Positions 1 through 5,790 of a stretch of 7,220 bases of DNA are shown here, one piece after another. A program made the position numbers and the translations under genes. Each line of letters begins with the position of its first letter. Position 1 is the first letter of the stretch. The stretch is from Pseudomonadota bacterium (GTDB taxonomy: Bacteria > Pseudomonadota > Alphaproteobacteria > Rhodospirillales > Casp-alpha2): assembly GCA_027620395.1 (NCBI GenBank), contig JAQBZY010000062.1, positions 1-7,220 of the forward strand, read 5' to 3'. The notes under the pieces are model-generated. The model did not search any database. It was not told the DNA's origin and saw nothing but the letters and a program-made list of their open reading frames with translations.

Positions 1-2
1 GG

Positions 3-1031
3 GGGCCGGCCTATGGCCGCTCAGGCACGCCGACCACCTTCGCCTTCGAGGCCGCCATCACCGCCATTCACGGCGGCCATAACACGATCGCCTATCCGTC
101 CGGCCTCGCCGCCATCGCCGGTTCTCTATTCGCGCTGGTCAAGAACGGCGATCATATTCTCGTCGTCGATAACGTTTACGGACCGACCCGGAAGCGTGTT
201 TGCGGCGCGATGCTGGCCAACGCCGGTGTCGAAACGACCTATTACGATCCTGCCGTCGGCGCCAAGATCGCCGATCTGATCCGGCCCGACACCAAGCTCG
301 TCTTTCTCGAAAGCCCCGGTACTGGCACCTTCGAGATGCAGGATGTGCCGGCGATCACCGAGGTGGCGCGCAAGAAAGGCGTCAAGACGCTAATGGACAA
401 TACCTGGTCGTCGGCGCAGTTTTGCCGCCCGCTCGAACTCGGCGTCGATTGGGTGATCGAAGCGGCGACGAAATATGTCGTTGGTCACTCGGACGCCATG
501 CTGGGTACCGTCACGGTCGGTAATGAAGCCGACTATCAGGCCCTCAAGATGGTCGCCAATAGCTTGGGCTATCACGCGGCGCCGGACGATTGTTATCTCG
601 GTCAGCGCGGGCTGCGGACCCTTTCGGTCAGACTGGAACGGCACCAAACCAATGCGCTTAAGGTCGCGACCTGGCTGCAAGGCCGCCCGGAAGTGGCGCG
701 AGTGATGTATCCGGCGCTTGAGAGCGATCCCGGACACGCTCTTTGGAAACGCGACCACAAGGGAGCCAGCGGTTTGTTCGGTGTCGCCCTCGTCGACGCG
801 CCGAAGTCGGCGGTCGCCGCCATGCTCGACGGTTACGAACTATATTCCATGGGGGCCAGTTGGGGCGGCTACGAAAGTCTGGTGACGCCGACCTATCCGG
901 CAAGCATGCGGACCGCCACCAAATGGACCCACACCGGCCCTTGCGTGCGTTATCATATCGGGCTAGAGGATCCGGACGATCTGATCGCCGATCTGGCCGC
1001 CGGGTTCGAGCGGTTCAACAAGGCCCGTTAG
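3..1031 (+). CDS. metC: Cystathionine beta-lyase, 5'-truncated by the window edge
   Basis: PLP-dependent lyase that cleaves cystathionine to homocysteine, pyruvate and ammonia, the penultimate step of methionine synthesis by transsulfuration; cytoplasmic. The frame is open from base 3 with no start, giving 342 visible residues. Family members run near 390, so roughly 50 N-terminal residues are missing. Visible marks of the Cys/Met-metabolism PLP family are the YGRSGTPTTFAFE segment at bases 12-50, whose Tyr and Arg bind the cofactor phosphate of the neighbouring subunit; LESPGTGTFEMQDVP; the cofactor-binding Asp in MDNTW; and ATKYVVGHSDAMLG, where the Lys at bases 471-473 forms the Schiff base. 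The LESPG and ATKY-VGHSDAM wording and the C-terminal HIGLEDPDDLIADL match beta-lyases better than gamma-lyases or gamma-synthases. This subtype call rests on remembered family sequences. hisI follows after 12 bases, suggesting co-transcription. Confidence 0.93.
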   Translation, partial: GPAYGRSGTPTTFAFEAAITAIHGGHNTIAYPSGLAAIAGSLFALVKNGDHILVVDNVYGPTRKRVCGAMLANAGVETTYYDPAVGAKIADLIRPDTKLVFLESPGTGTFEMQDVPAITEVARKKGVKTLMDNTWSSAQFCRPLELGVDWVIEAATKYVVGHSDAMLGTVTVGNEADYQALKMVANSLGYHAAPDDCYLGQRGLRTLSVRLERHQTNALKVATWLQGRPEVARVMYPALESDPGHALWKRDHKGASGLFGVALVDAPKSAVAAMLDGYELYSMGASWGGYESLVTPTYPASMRTATKWTHTGPCVRYHIGLEDPDDLIADLAAGFERFNKAR

Positions 1032-1035
1032 GAAG
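1030..1035 (+). promoter_or_regulatory. Shine-Dalgarno site for hisI
   Basis: AGGAAG lies 8 bases before the hisI ATG and overlaps the metC stop codon TAG. A ribosome finishing metC would therefore sit on the hisI start site, which favours translational coupling. Confidence 0.6.
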
Positions 1036-1043
1036 CCCGAAAG

Positions 1044-1454
1044 ATGACCGACAAAGCCACCATCGACGCCGTCATCGGGAGGCTCAAATTCAACGCCGAT
1101 GGGCTGATTCCCTCGGTGGCGCAGCAGCACGACAGCGGCGAAGTCCTAATGATGGCTTGGATGAACCGGGAATCGGTTAAAGAGACTTTGAGCACCGGCC
1201 GGGTCTGCTATTGGTCGCGTTCGCGGAAAGCTCTTTGGCGAAAAGGCGAAACTTCCGGAGAAATTCAGACGCTCAAGGAATTCCGTTGGGATTGCGATGA
1301 CGACACGGTGTTGCTGCTGGTCGACCAAAAAGGTGTCGCCTGTCACACTGGCCACCGCAATTGCTTCTTTAACGCCGTCCGAGCCGGCGCCGTGACCGAG
1401 ATCGCCGCCCCCTTGAAGGACCCGGCGAAGCTGTACGGTGGTAAAACGGACTGA
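1044..1454 (+). CDS. hisI: Phosphoribosyl-AMP cyclohydrolase
   Basis: Opens the adenine ring of phosphoribosyl-AMP to give ProFAR, the third step of histidine biosynthesis; cytoplasmic, usually a homodimer needing zinc and magnesium. The 136 residues cover only the cyclohydrolase domain, with no fused HisE pyrophosphatase, as is common in alphaproteobacteria. Key motifs are LMMAWMNRES near residues 35-44, YWSRSRKALWRKGETSG at 56-72, DCDDD at 83-87 (magnesium aspartates plus the first zinc cysteine, C84) and ACHTGHRNCFF at 99-109, supplying C100 and C107 as the other zinc ligands. All expected metal ligands are present, so the enzyme should be active. The ATG has a good Shine-Dalgarno site. 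Its placement after metC rather than within a his cluster is typical of scattered histidine genes in this class. Downstream lies the inverted repeat pair. Confidence 0.96.
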   Translation: MTDKATIDAVIGRLKFNADGLIPSVAQQHDSGEVLMMAWMNRESVKETLSTGRVCYWSRSRKALWRKGETSGEIQTLKEFRWDCDDDTVLLLVDQKGVACHTGHRNCFFNAVRAGAVTEIAAPLKDPAKLYGGKTD

Positions 1455-1482
1455 TACCCATCTGCAAAAGGATGACTTATTT

Positions 1483-1525
1483 CCTCATCCTTCGAGACGC
1501 GGCTTCGCCGCTCATCAGGACGAGG
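1483..1525. repeat. Palindromic dispersed repeat, copy 1
   Basis: A 43-base imperfect palindrome. Outer arms CCTCATCCT (1483-1491) and AGGACGAGG (1517-1525) pair with one mismatch, and the inner arms GCGGC and GCCGC flank a TTC loop. The segment CATCCTTCGAGACGCGGCTT resembles a small intergenic repeat I recall as abundant in Bradyrhizobium, Rhodopseudomonas and related alphaproteobacteria. That family link is from memory. Copy 2 lies 20 bases away in opposite orientation. Confidence 0.8.
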
Positions 1526-1545
1526 AATCTCCGATTTATCCAATG

Positions 1546-1591
1546 CCTCATCCTGAGGAGCCCGCATCGCGGGCGTCTCGAAGGATTGAGG
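1546..1591. repeat. Palindromic dispersed repeat, copy 2, inverted
   Basis: A 46-base imperfect palindrome with outer arms CCTCATCCT and AGGATTGAGG and inner arms CCCGC and GCGGG around ATC. Its reverse complement aligns with copy 1: bases 1573-1591 differ from the complement of 1483-1500 by a single inserted base, and the other halves match at about 14 of 16 positions. The inner stems differ (GCGGC/GCCGC against CCCGC/GCGGG) but each still pairs with itself, so the fold looks conserved rather than the bases. Confidence 0.8.
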
Positions 1592-1604
1592 TCGTCAGAA
1601 AAGA

Positions 1605-1991
1605 TCAGGAAATGCGGAACTCGGACCGTCTCAGAAGGATGCCCTCGAGAATGTCATAGGCCGGGACGCTGAGGGTCAGAAACTGCGCCGCCATCTGCGT
1701 CCCCGACTTGCCGCCCAAGCGGACGACGCGGGCCGAAATGAGCGCTGGCCAAGGCGACCGCCCAGCCGGTCCGACGCCGTCGATCTCGAAACTGTCGCCC
1801 TCGACCAAGGCGCCGTCATAGCCCTCGATCAAGATGCCGGCCAAGGACCAGTTCACCGACTCGTAGAGTTTGCCGCGCAGCGCGACAGCTAACTTCGGTC
1901 CGCTGACGCGTCGACCTTTGCGGTTACCGCTATCGACGAAGCGCCGAGGATCCTTGCTTTCGTCGTCAGGCCAGGCGTGTAAGACGCTCAT
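1605..1991 (-). CDS. PilZ-domain protein, probable cyclic-di-GMP receptor
   Basis: A single-domain PilZ protein of 128 residues. PilZ domains bind the second messenger cyclic di-GMP and change the behaviour of motility, polysaccharide or secretion machinery; the target here is unknown. The two signature motifs are visible: RKGRR (the RxxxR loop), then about 20 residues later NWSLAG, which fits [D/N]xSxxG. Alternating beta-strand-like stretches follow (ILIEGYDGALVEGDSFEI, ISARVVRLGG, MAAQFLTLS). I chose the ATG at 1991 because GGGAG sits 6 bases upstream. A TTG at 2045 would add 18 residues but lacks a clear ribosome site. No transmembrane segment or extra domain is seen. The gene is divergent from modA and convergent with hisI, so it is probably monocistronic. 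Fold confidence is high; cyclic-di-GMP binding is inferred from the motifs. Confidence 0.82.
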   Translation of the reverse strand: MSVLHAWPDDESKDPRRFVDSGNRKGRRVSGPKLAVALRGKLYESVNWSLAGILIEGYDGALVEGDSFEIDGVGPAGRSPWPALISARVVRLGGKSGTQMAAQFLTLSVPAYDILEGILLRRSEFRIS

Positions 1992-1997
1992 TGCCCG

Positions 1998-2002
1998 CTC
2001 CC
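1998..2002 (-). promoter_or_regulatory. Shine-Dalgarno site that decides the PilZ gene start
   Basis: On the minus strand, GGGAG stands 6 bases before the ATG at 1991. It is the reason for preferring this start to the upstream TTG at 2045. Confidence 0.55.
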
Positions 2003-2081
2003 AGGGTTCGATTGAGCCCGCAGCCTGCGCCCAACACGTTAACAATTGGTTTCCGTTGCTGGCGTCGTGCCTGGTGTCGGC

Positions 2082-2087
2082 TATAGT
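2082..2087 (+). promoter_or_regulatory. Candidate -10 element of the modABC promoter
   Basis: TATAGT lies six bases before the modA ATG at 2094. Transcription starting seven bases past this hexamer would begin on the ATG itself, giving a leaderless message, which agrees with the absence of a Shine-Dalgarno site there. No good -35 box is seen at standard spacing; TTGCTG at 2056-2061 is 20 bases away. No ModE-type operator is recognisable in the 102-base divergent gap (1992-2093). Confidence 0.35.
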
Positions 2088-2093
2088 TCAGTC

Positions 2094-2867
2094 ATGCGCC
2101 CTGCCCGCCTCGTCATGACTGCCGGCTTATTCGCGACGTTGATGGCCGCGACCCCGTCGGCGGCGGCCGGAACGGTCAATATCTTTGCCGCCGCCAGCAC
2201 TCAAGCGGCCATCGATAGGATCGTCGGCGATTGCAATAGGTCCAAGCCGAAGGCCTGCCGAGCTGTTTACGCCGCCAGTTCGACCCTCGCCAAGCAAATC
2301 GCCAACGGCGCCCCGGCGGCGATCTATGTCTCGGCCAGCAGTGCCTGGATGGATTGGGCCGAACAGGCCGGGCTATTGACTGCCGGCACCCGGTCCGAAG
2401 TGGCGACAAATGCGTTGGTGCTGGTGACGCCGTCGGATCGCGGGCTAACGCTTCCGAACGGTATTTCGGACCTTCCGGTTCAATTGTCCGGCGCGCGCCT
2501 CGCCGTCGGCGATCCGGCGCATGTACCGGCCGGTATATACGCCGAGGCGGCGCTCCAAAAACTTGGACTATGGCCAGCGTTATCCAAGCGATTGGCAAGG
2601 ATGCCGGACGTGCGGGCGGCGCTCAATTTGGTTGAGCGCGGAGAAACGCCGGCCGGCATTGTCTATCGCTCCGATGCTGGCGGCCGACCAAAGGTGCGGA
2701 TCATTCATGTCTTCTCCGATATCGATCACCCCCGCATCGTCTACAGTGCCGCCATCGTTAAGACCGGGGACGGGGAAGCGGCACGCCGGGTCATGGCGCT
2801 GATCGTATCGGAAGCCGGTCGGGCGGCCTTCGCGGCTGCCGGATTTGCACCGGCGGCGCGGCCATGA
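2094..2867 (+). CDS. modA: Molybdate ABC transporter, periplasmic binding protein
   Basis: Captures molybdate (and usually tungstate) in the periplasm and delivers it to the ModB permease. The 257 residues begin with a basic start and a hydrophobic stretch ending in ATPSAAA near residue 25, a standard signal peptide. The mature part opens with VNIFAAAST, the ligand-binding ASx motif. Next come YAASSTLAKQIANGAPAAIYVSAS near residues 60-83, with the second ligand serine, and the DPAHVPAGIYAEAALQKLGLW stretch. ERGETPAGIVYRSDA follows, with the conserved oxyanion-binding tyrosine. Two cysteines close together (GDCNRSKPKAC) may form a disulfide. I chose ATG 2094 because it gives a normal signal peptide; a TTG at 2046 would add an unlikely extension. 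The family and the modBC context make the call secure. Specificity for molybdate over tungstate is inferred. The TGA overlaps the modB ATG. Confidence 0.92.
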   Translation: MRPARLVMTAGLFATLMAATPSAAAGTVNIFAAASTQAAIDRIVGDCNRSKPKACRAVYAASSTLAKQIANGAPAAIYVSASSAWMDWAEQAGLLTAGTRSEVATNALVLVTPSDRGLTLPNGISDLPVQLSGARLAVGDPAHVPAGIYAEAALQKLGLWPALSKRLARMPDVRAALNLVERGETPAGIVYRSDAGGRPKVRIIHVFSDIDHPRIVYSAAIVKTGDGEAARRVMALIVSEAGRAAFAAAGFAPAARP

Positions 2868-3547
2868 CCGCGCTTGAGATCGAAGCACTCAGGCTCAGCC
2901 TTCAGGTCGCATTTTGGGCCGTCGCCGCCAGCTTGCCGTTGGCTATCGCTATCGCCTGGGTGCTGGCCCGGCTCGAATTTCCGGGCAAAAGCGTTGTCGA
3001 CGGCATCGTGCATTTGCCGCTGATACTGCCACCGGTGGTTATCGGCTATCTGTTGTTGGCCGGGTTCGGCCGGCACGGTGTCATCGGCGCGCCGCTGCAT
3101 GACTGGTTCGGGATCACCGTCGCCTTCACTTGGAAAGGCGCTGCCATTGCCGCCGCCGTGATGGCGTTTCCGTTGATGGTGCGGGCGATCCGGCTTTCTT
3201 TGGAGGCGATCGACAAAGGGCTCGAAGACGCCGCCCGGACGCTTGGCGCATCGCCGGGAGATGTCTTTCTGACCCTGACCCTGCCGTTGGCCAGCCCCGG
3301 CATATTGGCCGCCGCGATCTTGGGCTTCGCCCGTAGCCTCGGCGAATTCGGCGCCACCATCACTTTTGTTTCTAACATTCCAGGCGAGACCCGGACATTG
3401 CCGTTGGCACTTTATACCCTGACCCAGCAGCCGGACGGCGATGCAGGCGCGGTCCGGCTGGTGGTGATCTCGATCATCATTGCGCTCGCCGCGCTCCTGG
3501 CCTCGGAAGCATTGGCCCGCCGGATCAAGCGAAGGTTGGGCGCATGA
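2864..3547 (+). CDS. modB: Molybdate ABC transporter, permease
   Basis: Inner-membrane channel subunit that works as a dimer with ModA outside and ModC inside. The 227 residues are close to the usual family length. Hydrophobic segments lie near residues 12-35, 48-68, 90-110, 145-165 and 197-216, consistent with five to six helices. The cytoplasmic EAA loop that docks on the ATPase is clear: EDAARTLGASPGDVF from residue 121, continuing to LPLASPGI. Downstream, ARSLGEFGATITFVSN and the GETRTLPLALY segment are characteristic of ModB/CysT-type permeases. The start ATG overlaps the modA TGA as ATGA with no strong ribosome site, so translation probably depends on coupling to modA. Confidence 0.95.
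   Translation: MTALEIEALRLSLQVAFWAVAASLPLAIAIAWVLARLEFPGKSVVDGIVHLPLILPPVVIGYLLLAGFGRHGVIGAPLHDWFGITVAFTWKGAAIAAAVMAFPLMVRAIRLSLEAIDKGLEDAARTLGASPGDVFLTLTLPLASPGILAAAILGFARSLGEFGATITFVSNIPGETRTLPLALYTLTQQPDGDAGAVRLVVISIIIALAALLASEALARRIKRRLGA
3531..3535 (+). promoter_or_regulatory. Shine-Dalgarno site for modC
   Basis: GAAGG inside the 3' end of modB sits 8 bases before the modC ATG. It supports the start that overlaps the modB stop codon. Confidence 0.5.
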
Positions 3548-4680
3548 GCGAAACCGCGATGCTCGATCTCGACATTCAAATTCGGCGCCGCGACTTCTCC
3601 TTGCAGGCGCGGTTTCAGGCCGAGGGCGGATTGACGGCACTGTTCGGCCGCTCGGGCGCCGGCAAGACCAGCGTCGTCGAATGCCTGGCCGGTTTGCTCC
3701 GGCCGGAAAGCGGCCACATCAGGATCGGCGGCCTGGCGCTGTTCGATCATGCCGCCGGCATCGATCTCGCGCCCGAGCGCCGCCGCGTCGGCTACGTGTT
3801 CCAGAACGGCCGGCTGTTCCCTCACTTGCGCGTGCTTGGCAATCTCCAGTATGGCCTCAAACGCACGCCGGCGGCGGAGCGTCGGCTCGGCATCGACGAC
3901 GTGGTCGGGATGCTCGGCATCGAAGCGCTTCTGGATCGATATCCGGCGACCTTGTCCGGCGGCGAGAAACAGCGTGTCGCCATCGGCCGGGCGTTGCTGA
4001 CGAGTCCGAACCTGCTTTTGATGGACGAGCCGCTGGCCGCCTTGGACGCCGACCGCAAGGCGGAAATCCTGCCGTTCATCGAACGACTCCGCGATCATGC
4101 CGGCATTCCGATCGTCTATGTCAGCCATGCCGTCGACGAAGTCATCCGCCTCGCCGATACCATGGTCGTGCTGTCGGATGGCCGCACCGTTGCCGCCGGC
4201 GAAGTCGAGGATCTGATGAGCCGGCTCGATCTCCGCCCCTTCACCGGCCGTTTCGAGGCGGGCGCCGTGCTCAACGTCTGGGTCATAGGGCACGACGAGA
4301 CCTATGGGCTGACCGAGCTTGGCTTCGGCGCCGGTTCTATTTGGGCGCCGGCGGTCGATCTCGCGCGCGGCACGCCGCTCAGGCTCCGGATCCGGGCCAG
4401 GGATGTCTCGTTGTCGCTGACGCCGCCAACCGGAACGGCGACGCTCAATGTACTGCCCGGCACCATCGTCGACATCGAGGGCGCCGCCCAGGGCGGCGGC
4501 CCGCATGTCGATGTCCTGGTCAACGTCGGCGCACCATTGATCGCGCGTATCACCCGGCGCGCCGTCGACTCGCTCGGCCTCCGGCCAGGGCAACAGGTGT
4601 ATGCCGCGATCAAGACCTCGGCCATCGACCGGCCGAGCTTGGGTCTCGGCCGAAATCGGCGGCCGGTTGCGGACAGTTAA
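3544..4680 (+). CDS. modC: Molybdate ABC transporter, ATP-binding protein
   Basis: Cytoplasmic ATPase that powers molybdate import through ModB. The 378 residues hold a complete nucleotide-binding domain: Walker A GRSGAGKT (35-42), Q-loop glutamine in VFQNGRLFPH (Q87), ABC signature LSGGEKQR (137-144), Walker B LLLMDEP (157-163), D-loop ALD and switch histidine H195 in VYVSH. The region from about residue 285 to 360 is a TOBE/MOP-like domain (RDVSLSLTPPTGTATLN, then GTIVDIEG). Such domains bind oxyanions and can adjust transport to internal molybdate. A short polar tail rich in Arg and Gly follows. The ATGA overlap with modB and the GAAGG site fix the start. The TAA overlaps the stop of the opposing oxygenase gene, leaving no room for a terminator. 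modE is not in the window. Confidence 0.96.
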   Translation: MSETAMLDLDIQIRRRDFSLQARFQAEGGLTALFGRSGAGKTSVVECLAGLLRPESGHIRIGGLALFDHAAGIDLAPERRRVGYVFQNGRLFPHLRVLGNLQYGLKRTPAAERRLGIDDVVGMLGIEALLDRYPATLSGGEKQRVAIGRALLTSPNLLLMDEPLAALDADRKAEILPFIERLRDHAGIPIVYVSHAVDEVIRLADTMVVLSDGRTVAAGEVEDLMSRLDLRPFTGRFEAGAVLNVWVIGHDETYGLTELGFGAGSIWAPAVDLARGTPLRLRIRARDVSLSLTPPTGTATLNVLPGTIVDIEGAAQGGGPHVDVLVNVGAPLIARITRRAVDSLGLRPGQQVYAAIKTSAIDRPSLGLGRNRRPVADS

Positions 4681-5318
4681 GCCTGTTGCGTCGGCAAATA
4701 GGTATCCGACCACTTAAGCACAATGTTGAAGCTGATCGAAATCCGAGTTTCGTCGGAAAGATTGGGATGCACGAAATGCATCAAGCTGGCCGGCCACATC
4801 AAAAGCAATCCCGGTTCCGGCAACACGGTGAATTCCGGCTCGACGTAGGGATCGTTCTTGATCGAGTTCATGTTGAAACCGCCGCGCGGGTCATAGAACG
4901 TGATCCGGTTCGGGCGGACGTCGCTGCGTTGCCGCTTCGCCGTCCCCTCGCCCGGCACCTTCAAATAATAAGTTCCACTCAGATAGCAGTGCGGATGATT
5001 GTGGCTATCGTGATAGTCGCCCTGGCGGTTGATGTTGGCCCAACTGTGGATTTGCCAGTTGACCGGATAGTCGATGCCGATGGCGCGAAGATAGTCGATG
5101 GTAGTCCCATTGATGCCGGCACGAAGCCAGTTGGCCCCGGGGCGGTCATGTTCGAGCGGATTATTGTCACGATAATCGGTCGTCAGCGCGCGGTTTTCTT
5201 TTTCCATCTCCCGGACATGCTTGAGGAGATCGCGGTTCGGCTCGTCGAAGTCGAGCAGCATCCGTCGGACCAATTTGGTCGGCCAGAGATCGAGAATTTC
5301 GGTGCCGCCCTCGCCCAT
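4677..5318 (-). CDS. Putative 2OG-Fe(II) oxygenase, TIGR02466-like
   Basis: A 213-residue protein resembling the TIGR02466 / 2OG-FeII_Oxy_5 group of putative iron- and 2-oxoglutarate-dependent oxygenases, whose substrates are mostly unknown. The histidine-rich segment DYHDSHNHPHCYLSGTYYL (residues 101-119) corresponds to the family's H-x-H-P...SGxYY core. A second block, LLLMWPASLMHFVHPN (171-186), supplies the distal histidine (probably H181), and R192 in ETRISISFN probably binds 2-oxoglutarate. The N-terminal EILDLWPTKL fits the family's usual beginning. Exact iron ligands among H103, H106, H108, H110 and D104 or D143 cannot be fixed by eye. I chose the ATG at 5318, 8 bases after the upstream gene's stop. 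A TTG at 5369 would add 17 residues overlapping that gene. No clear Shine-Dalgarno site exists, so coupling to the upstream gene is likely. Confidence 0.75.
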   Translation of the reverse strand: MGEGGTEILDLWPTKLVRRMLLDFDEPNRDLLKHVREMEKENRALTTDYRDNNPLEHDRPGANWLRAGINGTTIDYLRAIGIDYPVNWQIHSWANINRQGDYHDSHNHPHCYLSGTYYLKVPGEGTAKRQRSDVRPNRITFYDPRGGFNMNSIKNDPYVEPEFTVLPEPGLLLMWPASLMHFVHPNLSDETRISISFNIVLKWSDTYLPTQQA

Positions 5319-5326
5319 GCCGCCGG

Positions 5327-5707
5327 TCAGCGCCGATTGATCGGCGTCTTGGCGACGTAGACCCGGCAATTGGAATAGCCTTGATTGTAGAAATGGTAGG
5401 TCTTGTCGGGCTCGGCGACGTTGGTTGGGTCGTAGAGGTTGTAGTCCGACTTGGCGATGCCGGTGATGCCATACCCCTTCTTGCCGTCATATCCGATCGA
5501 CAGCCGGAGATCGCCGCGCTGCCGGAACAAGCCGCGGCCACACAGGGCTGAAAGTGATTTGTTCAAGGCGCCGACTTTATGCAGCGGTAATTTCGAACGC
5601 GCATACTCGCCGCTGACACGGTTCCCGGCGGCGGCGGCAATCGACGCCGTCAACACTAGGCACACCGCAGACTTGGCCGCCAATGACAATGCGTTCTGCA
5701 TGTTCAT
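5327..5707 (-). CDS. Small secreted protein of unknown function
   Basis: I do not recognise this 126-residue protein. It begins with a clear signal peptide: a hydrophobic run over residues 6-27 ending in SIAAAAG, with cleavage expected near residue 27. The Cys at 16 is not in a lipobox, so it is not an obvious lipoprotein. The mature part of about 100 residues is basic, rich in Gly and Tyr, and has two cysteines (C56, C114) that could form a disulfide. The C-terminal half (SIGYDGKKGYGITGIAKSDYN, then KTYHFYNQGYSNCRVYV) looks like a small beta-rich fold. The start could be the ATG at 5707 or 5701; a longer frame to 5839 would run into the FAH gene and bury the signal peptide. A TAGAAT lies 7 bases before 5707 and may be a -10 box. 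The oxygenase gene starts 8 bases after its stop. Confidence 0.7.
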   Translation of the reverse strand: MNMQNALSLAAKSAVCLVLTASIAAAAGNRVSGEYARSKLPLHKVGALNKSLSALCGRGLFRQRGDLRLSIGYDGKKGYGITGIAKSDYNLYDPTNVAEPDKTYHFYNQGYSNCRVYVAKTPINRR

Positions 5708-5722
5708 GACCGAAATTCTACC

Positions 5723-5780
5723 CAATTTGGCGGGCGAACGGAAGTGATGATCGACACAGCGGGCACGCATGGCCAAATTG
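5723..5780. repeat. Perfect 9-base inverted repeat between the FAH and secreted-protein genes
   Basis: CAATTTGGC (5723-5731) and GCCAAATTG (5772-5780) are exact reverse complements separated by 40 bases, inside the 83-base gap between the two minus-strand genes. It could be a weak transcript stem after the FAH gene, or chance. No T-run follows. Confidence 0.3.
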
Positions 5781-5790
5781 AGACGATCCG

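Larger units (their letters stand above)
1483..1591. terminator. Possible bidirectional transcription stop formed by the repeat pair
   Basis: The two inverted copies can pair over about 18 bases in their outer halves with the rest inside the loop, or each can fold alone. They fill the gap between hisI, ending 28 bases to the left, and the PilZ gene, ending 13 bases to the right, so either fold would form in both convergent transcripts. There is no T-run directly after either outer stem, so this is not a classical intrinsic terminator. Transcript-end protection is an equally good reading. Confidence 0.4.

Noticed and set aside
1455..1604. CRISPR array or tRNA in the gene-free gap
   Set aside because: There are only two repeat units, inverted rather than direct, with no regular spacers; no cloverleaf or CCA end is present.
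1438..1672. Small plus-strand open frames across the repeat pair
   Set aside because: They arise from the palindromes and lack a ribosome site or any protein-like conservation signal.
1992..2093. Molybdenum-cofactor riboswitch upstream of modA
   Set aside because: The gap is short, the likely transcription start is at or near the ATG, and no extended stem set is visible.
2741..3640. 299-codon minus-strand open frame opposite modB
   Set aside because: Entirely antisense to modB and the ends of modA and modC, with a charged low-complexity translation; a shadow.
3412..4713. 433-codon minus-strand open frame opposite modB/modC
   Set aside because: Antisense to a complete ABC ATPase with every motif intact; the translation is composition-biased and resembles no family.
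3480..5360. 626-codon plus-strand open frame, the longest in the window
   Set aside because: It runs out of frame through modB and modC and then antisense through the oxygenase gene, all with strong family motifs. Its translation is Arg/Pro-rich low-complexity with no recognisable domain. This is typical GC-driven openness.
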